Assembly: GCA_000404785.1 (NCBI GenBank)
Contig: ASNI01000016.1
Coordinates: 22,326 to 48,731, forward strand
From: Cloacimonetes bacterium SCGC AAA252-N17
Lineage (GTDB): Bacteria > Cloacimonadota > Cloacimonadia > JGIOTU-2
Direction: 5' to 3'
Length of the DNA stretch: 26,406 bases
Below, one piece after another: positions 7,364-14,912 of the stretch; positions within the stretch are counted from its first letter, which is position 1, and the number at the start of each line of letters is the position of its first letter. Under the pieces are notes generated by a model that worked only from the letters and a program-made list of their open reading frames with translations, was not told the DNA's origin and did no database searches. Made by a program: the position numbers and the translations under genes.

Positions 7364-9250
7364 TCATTCCGGAACCTCACTTGCTTTGTTAGTATTTTCT
7401 ATAATGAAGGTTTTATCTGCGTTAGTTACAATGCCTGAAAAATTAGTATCTGCCTTATAATAACCAGCCAGATTCAAATTGGCAATAATTGCTGATTTAT
7501 CCGCATTGGTAATGATCCCGGAATCGTTGGTTTCTCCTGCATACATACCATAAACTCCTGTTTCTAATTCTTTTATGCCATCTGTACCATAGACATTAGA
7601 AAGAATTGTGAGATCAATATCAGTATAGGGGGTATCACCTTTTGCTTTAAAGGTCTGGGCAGTTTTGCTCATAATCGCTAAATGATTACGATGACGCACA
7701 ACTACATAATAATCACCCGGGCTTATCTCTGGGAACTCAGGTGCAGTTTCAACATCTTCTGCGTTTACAATATCTCCATCACTCTGTAAAAACATAGATC
7801 TTTGGGTTACTATAGAAGCTGCTGTGGTATTGGAGCGAAGTTCAATAGAAACCCAATCAACCACATTACTCGGTATACTGGTAACTGTTATAGCATCATG
7901 ATAGGGAGAAGTAAGAGGTATAGAATCATTTATAGTAGTTCTCATTGAATCGTCATCGGTACTATACGCACCTTCTAACCATACATTGATATTAGCACAA
8001 GACGCATCTGACGGAAGCTCCACATTCAGGATAACTGACCAGCCATCTTCACTTGGACCTTCATAAGCACATAGATAATTAGAATCATCTATTTGGGATA
8101 AAGTCGCATACTCTGACCAAACTGTTTCAAACTCGAAGGGGGTGCCCGCAGTGATTGTCCAATCACCAGTATCCACAGTTAATACTACTGCTAATCCATT
8201 GCCGGTGGAACCTGTATATGTACAAATACAATGAGTATCATCTATTTTTGATAAAGCAGGATAAATACCAAAATTTGCTTCAAACTCAAAAAGTGTTCCT
8301 GCTTGAATTGACCAATCGCCGGTATCTACGGTCAATACTACTGCCCAACCATCATAATCTGTACCGGTATAAGCACAAAGATAATGGGTGGCATCTAATG
8401 GAGATAAAACTGGGAAGGCTGTCATATCTTTCTCAAACTCAAAAGGCGTTCCTGCAGTGATTGTCCAATTAGTAGTATTTACAGTTAATACTGTTGACCA
8501 ACCATCTCCATCTGGACCTTGATAGACACAGAGATAATGAGAGTTATCTATTTGGGATAAAACTGGGGATGCTGCCATAATTGTCTCAAACTCAAAAGGC
8601 GTTCCAACAGTAATAGACCAATCGCCGGTATCTACACTCAACACCACTGCCCAGCCGTCATAAACCGACCAATCATCATCATAATCTGTACCAGTATAAG
8701 CACAAAGATAATGGGTGGCATCTATTTTGTATAGATCAAGTGCATAATACATATAATCTATATAAAGCTCTGAAGGCGTTCCTGCTGTGATCGTCCAATC
8801 ACCAATATCTACAGTCAGTACCACTGACCAGCTATCATAATAAGTTGGGTGGTCACTATAATCTGGTCCCTTATAGATACAGAGATAATGAGTCGCATCT
8901 ATTTGAGAAAGAACAGGAAAATCTGCATAATTTGTCTCAAACTCAATGGGGGTTTCCTGTGTAATAGTACCTGCATTAGTATCTACTGTCAATACTACTG
9001 CCCAGCCATCATTATCAGAACCTTGATAAACACAAAGATGATGTTCTTCATCTATTTCGTATAAAGCAGGATACCTACCATTCACAGAATCATACTCATA
9101 AGGTGTTCCTTTTGTAATATCATAAGGATCACTTTTGCAAATTGGGGGAAATATACACAATACCAACATTAAAGCCATTATCGCAGTTATGTTTCTTACT
9201 CTATTTTCCCGTTTCGGTAATGTGTCGTGATTTTTATTTTGTTTCAACAT
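7364..9250 (-). CDS. Secreted seven-bladed propeller protein with dockerin-like C-terminus (paralog 3)
   Basis: A 628-residue exported protein. After a charged N-region, a signal sequence spans ~21-40 (ends PPICKS). Seven repeats follow at residues 49-99, 100-157, 158-216, 217-267, 268-318, 319-369 and 370-413, each built as TPFEFE...P.LS.ID.THYLC.Y.G...DGWAVVLTVDT.DW.IT.G. The seventh stops at SVILNVELP, lacking the DWTIT strand; DITKG at 44-48 can supply it, closing a ring. Residues ~414-560 form another beta domain (VDWVSIELRS, PGDYYVVVRHRNHLA). The end has two calcium-loop-like repeats, ETNDSGIITNAD (573-584) and ADTNFSGIVTNAD (600-612), as in dockerins. No T9SS tail is present. GAGAGG precedes the ATG; the start overlaps the upstream gene by 17 bases. 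The ligand is unknown. Confidence 0.85.
   Translation of the reverse strand: MLKQNKNHDTLPKRENRVRNITAIMALMLVLCIFPPICKSDPYDITKGTPYEYDSVNGRYPALYEIDEEHHLCVYQGSDNDGWAVVLTVDTNAGTITQETPIEFETNYADFPVLSQIDATHYLCIYKGPDYSDHPTYYDSWSVVLTVDIGDWTITAGTPSELYIDYMYYALDLYKIDATHYLCAYTGTDYDDDWSVYDGWAVVLSVDTGDWSITVGTPFEFETIMAASPVLSQIDNSHYLCVYQGPDGDGWSTVLTVNTTNWTITAGTPFEFEKDMTAFPVLSPLDATHYLCAYTGTDYDGWAVVLTVDTGDWSIQAGTLFEFEANFGIYPALSKIDDTHCICTYTGSTGNGLAVVLTVDTGDWTITAGTPFEFETVWSEYATLSQIDDSNYLCAYEGPSEDGWSVILNVELPSDASCANINVWLEGAYSTDDDSMRTTINDSIPLTSPYHDAITVTSIPSNVVDWVSIELRSNTTAASIVTQRSMFLQSDGDIVNAEDVETAPEFPEISPGDYYVVVRHRNHLAIMSKTAQTFKAKGDTPYTDIDLTILSNVYGTDGIKELETGVYGMYAGETNDSGIITNADKSAIIANLNLAGYYKADTNFSGIVTNADKTFIIENTNKASEVPE
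8012..9106 (-). repeat. Seven tandem blade-coding repeats (paralog 3)
   Basis: In-frame repeats of 153-177 bases encode the seven blades. Recurrent plus-strand words include CACAAAGATAATGGGTGGCA and CATCTATTTGGGATAAA. Insertions in repeats 2 and 3 lengthen the loop before the W-[AS]-VVL strand (YSDHPTYYDS, DDDWSVYDG). Confidence 0.85.
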
Positions 9251-9755
9251 TTTTTTCCTCTCTTATTTTTGTTTTATCTTGGGTTTGATTCTTATTGTTA
9301 TTGTAAGATTTTGAGGGTAGAATAGTTACTGTAAGGTCTAGTTCTGTTAACTCGCCACTATACCATTCAGCAGTTTGGTCAGCAACAACGTCATTAACAT
9401 AAAAAGTTAACTTTGCCCCTTCATCTATATAGCCCCGTACTATCAGCTTTTGCACAAATGGGTTAGCACTGCCATACATACCAATATCTGTAGTCACTAG
9501 TGGATTGGCCGATGTGGAGTCTACCCCGTTTCCCGTCGCTTTAACAGAAGTTCCAGCAGGTGCTGGGTTGCCATTAATAATTATCGCGCCAAAGAAAGCA
9601 TGGGGCAGTGGAGGTTGCGCGTTAACGTGGGTATAACAAAGACACATCAGCACAACAAATACTATAAGAATAGCCGCTATCATTTGCATCCTAAGAAACC
9701 AAGGTCTAAGGAACTTTTCAAAATACATTAGTTTCCTCAATCCTAATCTTTTCAT
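9234..9755 (-). CDS. Small secreted Ig-like (carboxypeptidase-regulatory-like) protein
   Basis: A 173-residue exported protein. A long N-region (MKRLGLRKLMYFEKFLRPWF) precedes a hydrophobic core and a likely cleavage after CYTHVNA (~residue 46). The mature domain begins QPPLPHAFFGAIIINGNPAP and continues through GTSVKA, TTDIGMYG, LIVRGYIDEGAKLTFYVNDV and TAEWYSGE. This is the signature of a beta-sandwich module common in secreted proteins of anaerobic bacteria and archaea, often next to dockerins or propellers. The charged tail (NNNKNQTQDKTKIREEK) may be a linker. AGGAG five bases before the ATG at 9755 fixes the start nine codons inside the open frame. The gene overlaps the next propeller gene by 17 bases, implying coupled translation and perhaps a shared complex. 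Confidence 0.72.
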   Translation of the reverse strand: MKRLGLRKLMYFEKFLRPWFLRMQMIAAILIVFVVLMCLCYTHVNAQPPLPHAFFGAIIINGNPAPAGTSVKATGNGVDSTSANPLVTTDIGMYGSANPFVQKLIVRGYIDEGAKLTFYVNDVVADQTAEWYSGELTELDLTVTILPSKSYNNNKNQTQDKTKIREEKNVETK

Positions 9756-10014
9756 TTTTTCTCCTATCAATGAGGTTAACACAATTGTTCCTCATTCTAT
9801 TTTTTAGTTAATTATCAATTTTAATTTTTTCATAATTTTAAAGGCTGTTTATTTAATTAGCAACTGGGGATAGGAAAATAGGGAAACATATATTAGTAAG
9901 GACAGCAAGTTCGAGAATCTCTGTACTTTCTATCCCAAGATAAGTTAACGAAACCAAGATTAGTCTCCCTATTTTCTATTTCTATTCATATCAACTTTTT
10001 TACAATCAGATATA
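9756..10014 (-). promoter_or_regulatory. Structured leader/intergenic region upstream of the Ig-like gene
   Basis: An 11-bp perfect inverted repeat (GAAAATAGGGA at 9874-9884 and TCCCTATTTTC at 9966-9976) spans an 80-base loop. Immediately beside its left arm, GGGATAG (9867-9873) can instead pair with CTATCCC (9930-9936). The two helices cross, so they form either a pseudoknot or mutually exclusive structures. No T-run follows either one. Possible attenuator or RNA switch; no known riboswitch class was recognised. Confidence 0.3.
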
Positions 10015-12297
10015 TCATCTTATCAATATCAACCGCTTAATATCATTTACTTTCCCATTTACCTTTAATCCATAAAGATAAATGCCTGTTGGCTGCTCAT
10101 CTCCATTCTCATCTTTTCCATTCCAAAATACTTTTGCTTTTTCATCAGCAATTGCTAAAATCACAGGTAAAGTTTTGACAAATTCTCCACGAATAGTATA
10201 AATCGAAACCTCAGCTAATGCAGACTCTGAAAGTGTGAAACTTATAATAGTTTTCCCGCTGATATTTGGCCTAAATGGATTAGGTTCATTTTGAATATTA
10301 TAAACAATTGGTGGTTCAAGGTGGTTAGGATTTTCAGAACCCTCAGGAATTGTAATATTTGCAACTCTATTATAATGATGGACTTCTCCACCAAAATCTA
10401 TGCTCTCAAGCCAATACCAATAGGTATCTCCAGTTATTGCATCTTCAATTGTGTCCTCATAAATATAACTATGTGGTTCTGTGGTGGTACCATATCCGTC
10501 AATTAGAACTGAAACTTTCGTGGAAGAGCTAAAATTTTCTATAGTATTTCGATATATGTTCCATCCTAGATTATCTGTTTCCGATTCTGTTCTCCAATAT
10601 AAGGTTGGCACACCATATAAGAATTGGGCTGTAAATGTTGAGAGTTCTACTGGTAGGGTAGTAAAATCAGACTCGATAGGAAACCCACTGCTGCTCACCT
10701 CGTTTGAACCGGCAACAGTAATATAAGTACTATTAAGCAATTTTGCTCCAGCTTCATGACTCGGGTCTGCTACAACTGCAATATCGTAAACTATGAAGAA
10801 GTCCTGAGAAACTGTGTTAATGGTTTGATCGGTGATATCTATAGTTACAGTACCGGTACTAAATGTGCCGGAACCTATCTCAGTATCTTGACCTGTACCT
10901 TCCCAGGTTCCATCTCCATCATCCTTCCAAACCTCAACAGAAGAGATATCACCATCTACTGCTCCTGTGCCTGTTAAATCTACTTTTACATCTGTCCATG
11001 TTGCCTCACCATCATCCGTAACCATACTGAGTTTTAACATACCTACCTCTGTATCACCCGGAGAAGCTCCGGAAGGTGCAATGCTTACGCCTGAAACAGT
11101 TACTGTATATACAGCAGGCAGCTCCACATTCAGTATCACTGACCAGCCATCAGCATCTGGACCCTTATAAGCACATAGATAATGACCAGCATCGTCTATT
11201 TCGCATAAAGCAGGAAAAGCACAATCAGCGGTATCAAACTCGAAAGCCGTTCCTGCAGTGATTGTCCAAGCGACTGTATTTACAGTCACTACCATTGCAT
11301 AGCCATCAGCATCTGTATACTTCAGAGCACAGAGATAATGGGTATCATCTATTTTGGACAAATCAGGATTATTTCCAGTAGTTCCATCATAGTTATAAAC
11401 TGTTTCCTTGGTAATTGCCCAAGTGCCTGTATTTACAACCAGCACCACCATTGACACCCCACCAAAACTGCCTCTCTCATCTTCATATGCACAGAGATAA
11501 TGGGTAGCATCTATTTTGGACAAAGCAGTAGAATTGCAATAGTTCGGTCCAAACTGAAATTCTGTTCCCGTGGTGATCGCCCAAGTGCCTGTATTTACAA
11601 TCAGAACCACTGCATAGCCCTTGTTAAAACCCATATCACCTACAAAAGTACAGAGATAATGGGTACCATCTATTTGGGATAAAGCAAAACCCGTTGGCAC
11701 ACCATGTCCAAGATCCCTAGCCGTTCCCTTGCTGATTGTCCAATCGCCAGTATTGATAGTAAGTACCACAGCATAGGCATACTGACCACTTCCACCCTGA
11801 TAAGCACAGAGATAATGGGTGCCATCTATTTGAGCTAAAGCAGGTTCCTTTCCATTACTGGTATCATATTCGAAAGCTGTTCCTTTGGTAATTGTCCAAT
11901 CGCCCGTATTTACAGTCAGCACCACTGCATAGCCATCACCACCTGGGCCTTGATAAACACAGAGATAATGGGTGCCATCTATCTGGGATAAAGCAAAATC
12001 TAACGCCATACCACCAGATTCAAACTCACAAGCTGTTCCCTTGGTAATTATCCCAGTGCCAGTATTTACAGTGAGTACTACTGCATAGCCATTACCACTT
12101 GTACCACTTGGATTATTATAAGCACAGAGGTAATGGGTAGCATCTATTTGAACTAAAGCAGGATAATCTCCATCAGCATCAAACTCGAGATTCGTTCCTT
12201 TTGTAATATCATATTCTGCTCCTATACAAATTTGCGGGACTACAAATATTAATAAGAATAAAAGAGCTACTCCGGTGATAGTAATTTTCTTTTTCAT
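10015..12297 (-). CDS. Secreted seven-bladed propeller, Fn3-like and T9SS-tail protein (paralog 2)
   Basis: A 760-residue exported protein. Signal peptide 1-27 (ends CIGA). Blades lie at residues 35-87, 88-139, 140-191, 192-244, 245-298, 299-349 and 350-394. Each has ID.THYLC.Y and YAVVLTVNTG.W.IT.G; the last blade ends SVILNVELP, with YDITKG at 29-34 as the Velcro strand. Residues ~395-545 form a beta domain (VSGVSIAPSGASPGD, DDGDGTWEGTGQDTEIG, QDFFIVYDIA) like those found in FCB surface proteins. LPVELSTFTAQF (~548) introduces an Fn3-like domain with WRTESETDNLGWNIYR. The C-terminus (NEPNPFRP, AEVSIYTIRGEFVKTL, WNGKDENGDEQPTGIYLYGL, KRLILIR) is a FlgD-like T9SS sorting domain. AGGAG precedes the ATG. 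Probably a surface-displayed binding protein; the ligand is unknown. Confidence 0.87.
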   Translation of the reverse strand: MKKKITITGVALLFLLIFVVPQICIGAEYDITKGTNLEFDADGDYPALVQIDATHYLCAYNNPSGTSGNGYAVVLTVNTGTGIITKGTACEFESGGMALDFALSQIDGTHYLCVYQGPGGDGYAVVLTVNTGDWTITKGTAFEYDTSNGKEPALAQIDGTHYLCAYQGGSGQYAYAVVLTINTGDWTISKGTARDLGHGVPTGFALSQIDGTHYLCTFVGDMGFNKGYAVVLIVNTGTWAITTGTEFQFGPNYCNSTALSKIDATHYLCAYEDERGSFGGVSMVVLVVNTGTWAITKETVYNYDGTTGNNPDLSKIDDTHYLCALKYTDADGYAMVVTVNTVAWTITAGTAFEFDTADCAFPALCEIDDAGHYLCAYKGPDADGWSVILNVELPAVYTVTVSGVSIAPSGASPGDTEVGMLKLSMVTDDGEATWTDVKVDLTGTGAVDGDISSVEVWKDDGDGTWEGTGQDTEIGSGTFSTGTVTIDITDQTINTVSQDFFIVYDIAVVADPSHEAGAKLLNSTYITVAGSNEVSSSGFPIESDFTTLPVELSTFTAQFLYGVPTLYWRTESETDNLGWNIYRNTIENFSSSTKVSVLIDGYGTTTEPHSYIYEDTIEDAITGDTYWYWLESIDFGGEVHHYNRVANITIPEGSENPNHLEPPIVYNIQNEPNPFRPNISGKTIISFTLSESALAEVSIYTIRGEFVKTLPVILAIADEKAKVFWNGKDENGDEQPTGIYLYGLKVNGKVNDIKRLILIR
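11116..12195 (-). repeat. Seven tandem blade-coding repeats (paralog 2)
   Basis: Seven in-frame repeats of about 153-162 bases. The plus-strand words GCACAGAGATAATGGGT and CATCTATTTGGGATAAAGCA recur with few changes, so the paralogs and blades arose by duplication. The periodicity follows the protein blades. Confidence 0.87.
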
Positions 12298-12442
12298 TTT
12301 TTCTCCTATTTTTTGTTTTGGTTATTATAAATTTTCCCACACTATACGGGGATGACATTAAACATCTTATTATCCGCCAGTTTGTGGGCTGCCTATCGTT
12401 AGAAATTAACATAACATACTTTCCTTTAGTAGGTATAAAGAA

Positions 12443-13915
12443 TTACTGCCTAATTAGGATCATTTTTTTAACTTCACTATAATTCTCAATTGTAAGTCTA
12501 TAGAAATAGAGACCGGTTGGAAGCTTAAGTCCATTCTCATCCATACCATCCCATTCAATACTTGTTACCTGATATTGAGCATTCATTCCATATAGTGAGA
12601 GTTTCTTTATTAACTTACCTTTGATATCATATATATTTACTTCAATATCTTTTTCATGGGACATAGGTAACATGAAACAAATATTAGTAGAATGATAAAA
12701 TGGGTTTGGATAGTTTCCGATAAGTTTTGTGTCCTTTTGCAATATATAAGGATCTACTGGATATGGAAGTTCAACATTCAATATAACCGACCAACCATAT
12801 AAGGAGGAACCTTTATAAGTACAGAGATGATGTTCATTATCTATTTTGGACAATGTAGGGTAATATCCATTGTCAGTATCAAACTCAAAAGGTGTTTCTT
12901 TATCAATTGTCCAATTATCAATATCTATAGTCAACACCACTGCCCAACCATCAACATCTGAACCTGTATAAGTACAGAGGTAATGTGTATCATCTATCAT
13001 GGATAAGGCAGGATAGTATCCCTTATCACTATCAAACTCAAATCGTCCTTCTAAGGTTATTATCCAATCATAATTGTTCACAGTTAGTATCACTGCCCAA
13101 CCATCCTCATTTGGTCCTGTATAAGCACAAATATAATGATTATCATCTATTTTTGACAAATCAGGATCAGCTCCAAAATTTACTTCAAACTCAAAAGGTG
13201 TTTCTTTATCGATTGTCCAATCATCAGTATCTATAGTCAACACCACTGCCCAACCATCGTCATTTAAACCTGTATAAGCACAGAGATAATGGGTATCATC
13301 TATTTGAGATAAAGCAGGTGAATAACCTGCTGTTCCAATATTTGTACTTATCTCAAAAGGTGTTTCATTCATTATAGTCCAATTATCTTGATCTATTGTT
13401 AATATCACCGACCAAAGATTATTTAGATCGGGTCCTTTATAAGCACAGAGATAATGGGTATCATCTATTTTCGATACAGCAGGATAGTAAATTTCATTTG
13501 TCTCAAATTCAAAGGGAATTTCTTTACTAATGGACCAATCATCAGAATTTACGGTTAATACCACCGCAGATCCACTGCAATCCTCCATATAAACACATAG
13601 GTAATGGCTGTCGTCAATCTTGGATAAAGCAGGAAAAGCAGCGTAATTTGTTTCAAAGTCAAAGGGCGTTTCTTTTGTAATCATACCCGTGTCAGTATCT
13701 ACAGTTAGTACCACTGACCGACCAGCATTTCCTAATACCCTATAAGTACAGAGGTAATGAATGTCATCAATTTTTGATAAAGCAGAAGTGCGTTCATAAT
13801 CTGAATCAAGTTCAAAAGGTGTTCCTATAGTAATATCATACGGATTGCTTGTACATAGCTTTGGAAATAAAAACATTGAAAAGACCAAAGCAATCATTAT
13901 AATCGTTTTGTACAT
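12443..13915 (-). CDS. Secreted seven-bladed propeller protein with T9SS tail (paralog 1)
   Basis: A 490-residue exported protein, the simplest of the three paralogs. Signal peptide ~1-23 (ends KLCTS). Blades at residues 32-82, 83-132, 133-184, 185-238, 239-289, 290-340 and 341-384 have the consensus TPFEFE....YPALSKIDDTHYLCAY.G...DGWAVVLTIDTD.WTI.KE. The final blade ends SVILNVELP without its outer strand, and YDITIG at 26-31 supplies it. A ~95-residue type A sorting domain follows directly (GNYPNPFYHSTNICF, EVNIYDIKGKLIKKL, LPTGLYFYRLTIENYSEVKK). AGGAG lies nine bases before the ATG. It is the first surface gene downstream of the TrmB-type regulator, separated by the candidate small-RNA region. 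Predicted to be exported by T9SS; the ligand is unknown. Confidence 0.87.
   Translation of the reverse strand: MYKTIIMIALVFSMFLFPKLCTSNPYDITIGTPFELDSDYERTSALSKIDDIHYLCTYRVLGNAGRSVVLTVDTDTGMITKETPFDFETNYAAFPALSKIDDSHYLCVYMEDCSGSAVVLTVNSDDWSISKEIPFEFETNEIYYPAVSKIDDTHYLCAYKGPDLNNLWSVILTIDQDNWTIMNETPFEISTNIGTAGYSPALSQIDDTHYLCAYTGLNDDGWAVVLTIDTDDWTIDKETPFEFEVNFGADPDLSKIDDNHYICAYTGPNEDGWAVILTVNNYDWIITLEGRFEFDSDKGYYPALSMIDDTHYLCTYTGSDVDGWAVVLTIDIDNWTIDKETPFEFDTDNGYYPTLSKIDNEHHLCTYKGSSLYGWSVILNVELPYPVDPYILQKDTKLIGNYPNPFYHSTNICFMLPMSHEKDIEVNIYDIKGKLIKKLSLYGMNAQYQVTSIEWDGMDENGLKLPTGLYFYRLTIENYSEVKKMILIRQ
12764..13822 (-). repeat. Seven tandem blade-coding repeats (paralog 1)
   Basis: Seven in-frame units of about 150-162 bases encode the blades; the plus-strand words CAACACCACTGCCCAACCATC and GGTATCATCTATTTTCGATA-like strings recur at each unit. 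Confidence 0.86.
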
Positions 13916-13933
13916 TTTTTATTTCTCCTTTTG

Positions 13934-13969
13934 TTTCTTGACATAAAAAATTGTAATTTTGCTTTTAAT
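13934..13969 (+). promoter_or_regulatory. Candidate plus-strand promoter with a 17-base sequence shared with the regulator promoter
   Basis: TTTCTTGACATAAAAAA (13934-13950) contains a perfect TTGACA (13939-13944). TTTAAT, a five-of-six match to TATAAT, lies at 13964-13969 after a 19-base spacer. The same 17 bases occur in inverse orientation at 14947-14963, at the -35 position of the TrmB-type gene. Confidence 0.45.
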
Positions 13970-13975
13970 ACAAAA

Positions 13976-14077
13976 CGGATATATTGAAGAAAGTTTCTAA
14001 TAATTCTTTCGTTCATATTATATCCTTTCGGGCTGTGAAAGCGTTCCAAGGCATATGTTCACAGCCCTATTTTTTTC
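13976..14077 (+). ncRNA. Candidate small RNA, two hairpins with intrinsic terminator
   Basis: A plus-strand transcript of about 100 bases would start after the promoter at 13934-13969. Hairpin 1 has arms GGATATATTGAAGAAAG (13977-13993) and CTTTCGTTCATATTATATCC (14006-14025), with a few bulges. Hairpin 2 is a perfect 10-bp stem GGGCTGTGAA (14030-14039) / TTCACAGCCC (14058-14067) followed by TATTTTTTT. No plus-strand gene lies upstream that would need such a terminator. Alternatively hairpin 1 is part of the minus-strand leader of the first propeller gene, or the second hairpin simply ends the TrmB-type gene on the minus strand, although no T-run follows in that direction. Confidence 0.45.
14030..14077 (+). 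terminator. Strong plus-strand rho-independent terminator
   Basis: The perfect 10-bp stem GGGCTGTGAA/TTCACAGCCC with an 18-base loop is followed by TATTTTTTT on the plus strand. On the minus strand it lies ten bases past the stop codon of the TrmB-type gene and is followed by CGAAAGGATA, not by a T-run. Confidence 0.7.
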
Positions 14078-14898
14078 TACAATATTTTCTCTTTATTCTT
14101 AAACTCTTCAAAAGTCATTGAAGAGTTCCATATACTATTAAATGTTATCTTAAAAGCTTTGGCCATATCTTGATGCGCAATAATCATTGAAGTTAAACTT
14201 GGCTCTGAAGTTACTTTATCCCGTAATGCTATGATTACTGTTTCTTCATCAAATATTATCATTTTTAAAGGTAATTCATAAGATATTCTTATTTCTTCTC
14301 CAGCTTCTGCAAACATTTCAATCCATTTAAAAAACTCTTGCTTATTCATATCATCTAATTCATAAATTGATTTAACTATTAATCCTTTTTTCACTGATTC
14401 AATAGTTTCTTTATTATTTTCCCATTTATTTGCATAAGGACCTTTTGTAAAAGAAAGAATCTCTTTTTTCGTTTTTCTTATAAGAGAATAAAATTTTTCT
14501 ACGATTTGTGCCTGAGTTTGGATAACCTCTATGTATTCTAGGGGGTTGGTCTCATCTTTCCCATTTTTATATTGTGCTTTTAGACTTCTTAACATTTCTC
14601 GAGCGATTTCTAATTGCTGCTCATGTTGGACAATAAATTGACCAATTCCAATGCTTGGATTGGTTGGTTTATATTTCTTTACTTTACCATGTACCAAGGA
14701 ACACAATCCTCTGTGCATAAGTTTTTGTAGTGTATAATAGATCATTTTTTGTGGTACACCTGAGAGTGACACTAGCTCAGCAACTTGTGAAGTATTTTTC
14801 TTTAACAGGGCAAGATATACCTTAGCCTCGTTTTTAGAAAAGCCCATTTGATTAAGTAATTGAATATAATCATTTTGCATATTTAAATCATGATCCAA
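14077..14898 (-). CDS. TrmB-family transcriptional regulator
   Basis: A 273-residue cytoplasmic protein. Residues ~10-80 form the TrmB winged helix: LLNQMGFSKNEAKVYLALLK, TSQVAELVSLSGVPQKMIYY and TLQKLMHRGLCSLVHGKVKKY. A coiled helix follows (~85-115, EQQLEIAREMLRSLKAQYK), then the C-terminal effector/dimerisation domain with EYIEVIQTQAQIVEKFYSLI and IIFDEETVIIALRDK. TrmB proteins, known mainly from archaea, are sugar-responsive repressors or activators; here the effector is unknown. The ATG at 14898 has only a weak ribosome site; an alternative ATG lies at 14880. It is immediately upstream of the propeller genes, and its promoter carries a palindrome suited to autoregulation. Family confident; control of the surface locus inferred from position. 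Confidence 0.88.
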   Translation of the reverse strand: MDHDLNMQNDYIQLLNQMGFSKNEAKVYLALLKKNTSQVAELVSLSGVPQKMIYYTLQKLMHRGLCSLVHGKVKKYKPTNPSIGIGQFIVQHEQQLEIAREMLRSLKAQYKNGKDETNPLEYIEVIQTQAQIVEKFYSLIRKTKKEILSFTKGPYANKWENNKETIESVKKGLIVKSIYELDDMNKQEFFKWIEMFAEAGEEIRISYELPLKMIIFDEETVIIALRDKVTSEPSLTSMIIAHQDMAKAFKITFNSIWNSSMTFEEFKNKEKIL

Positions 14899-14912
14899 TC
14901 TTATTTATTTAC

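Noticed and set aside
8155..8460. Plus-strand open frames within the propeller genes (also at 11076 and 12985)
   Set aside because: They share repeated words only because the opposite strand carries the blade repeats; no independent coding signals.
8012..13822. Periodic ~155-base repeats that could be mistaken for CRISPR or satellite arrays
   Set aside because: The periodicity is in frame with large exported proteins and encodes propeller blades; repeat units diverge gradually and there are no short conserved repeats with unique spacers.
14030..14067. Hairpin as a conventional terminator of the TrmB-type gene on the minus strand
   Set aside because: The T-run is on the plus-strand side; on the minus strand the stem is followed by CGAAAGGATA, so it is assigned to plus-strand transcription, although it could still protect the minus-strand transcript end.
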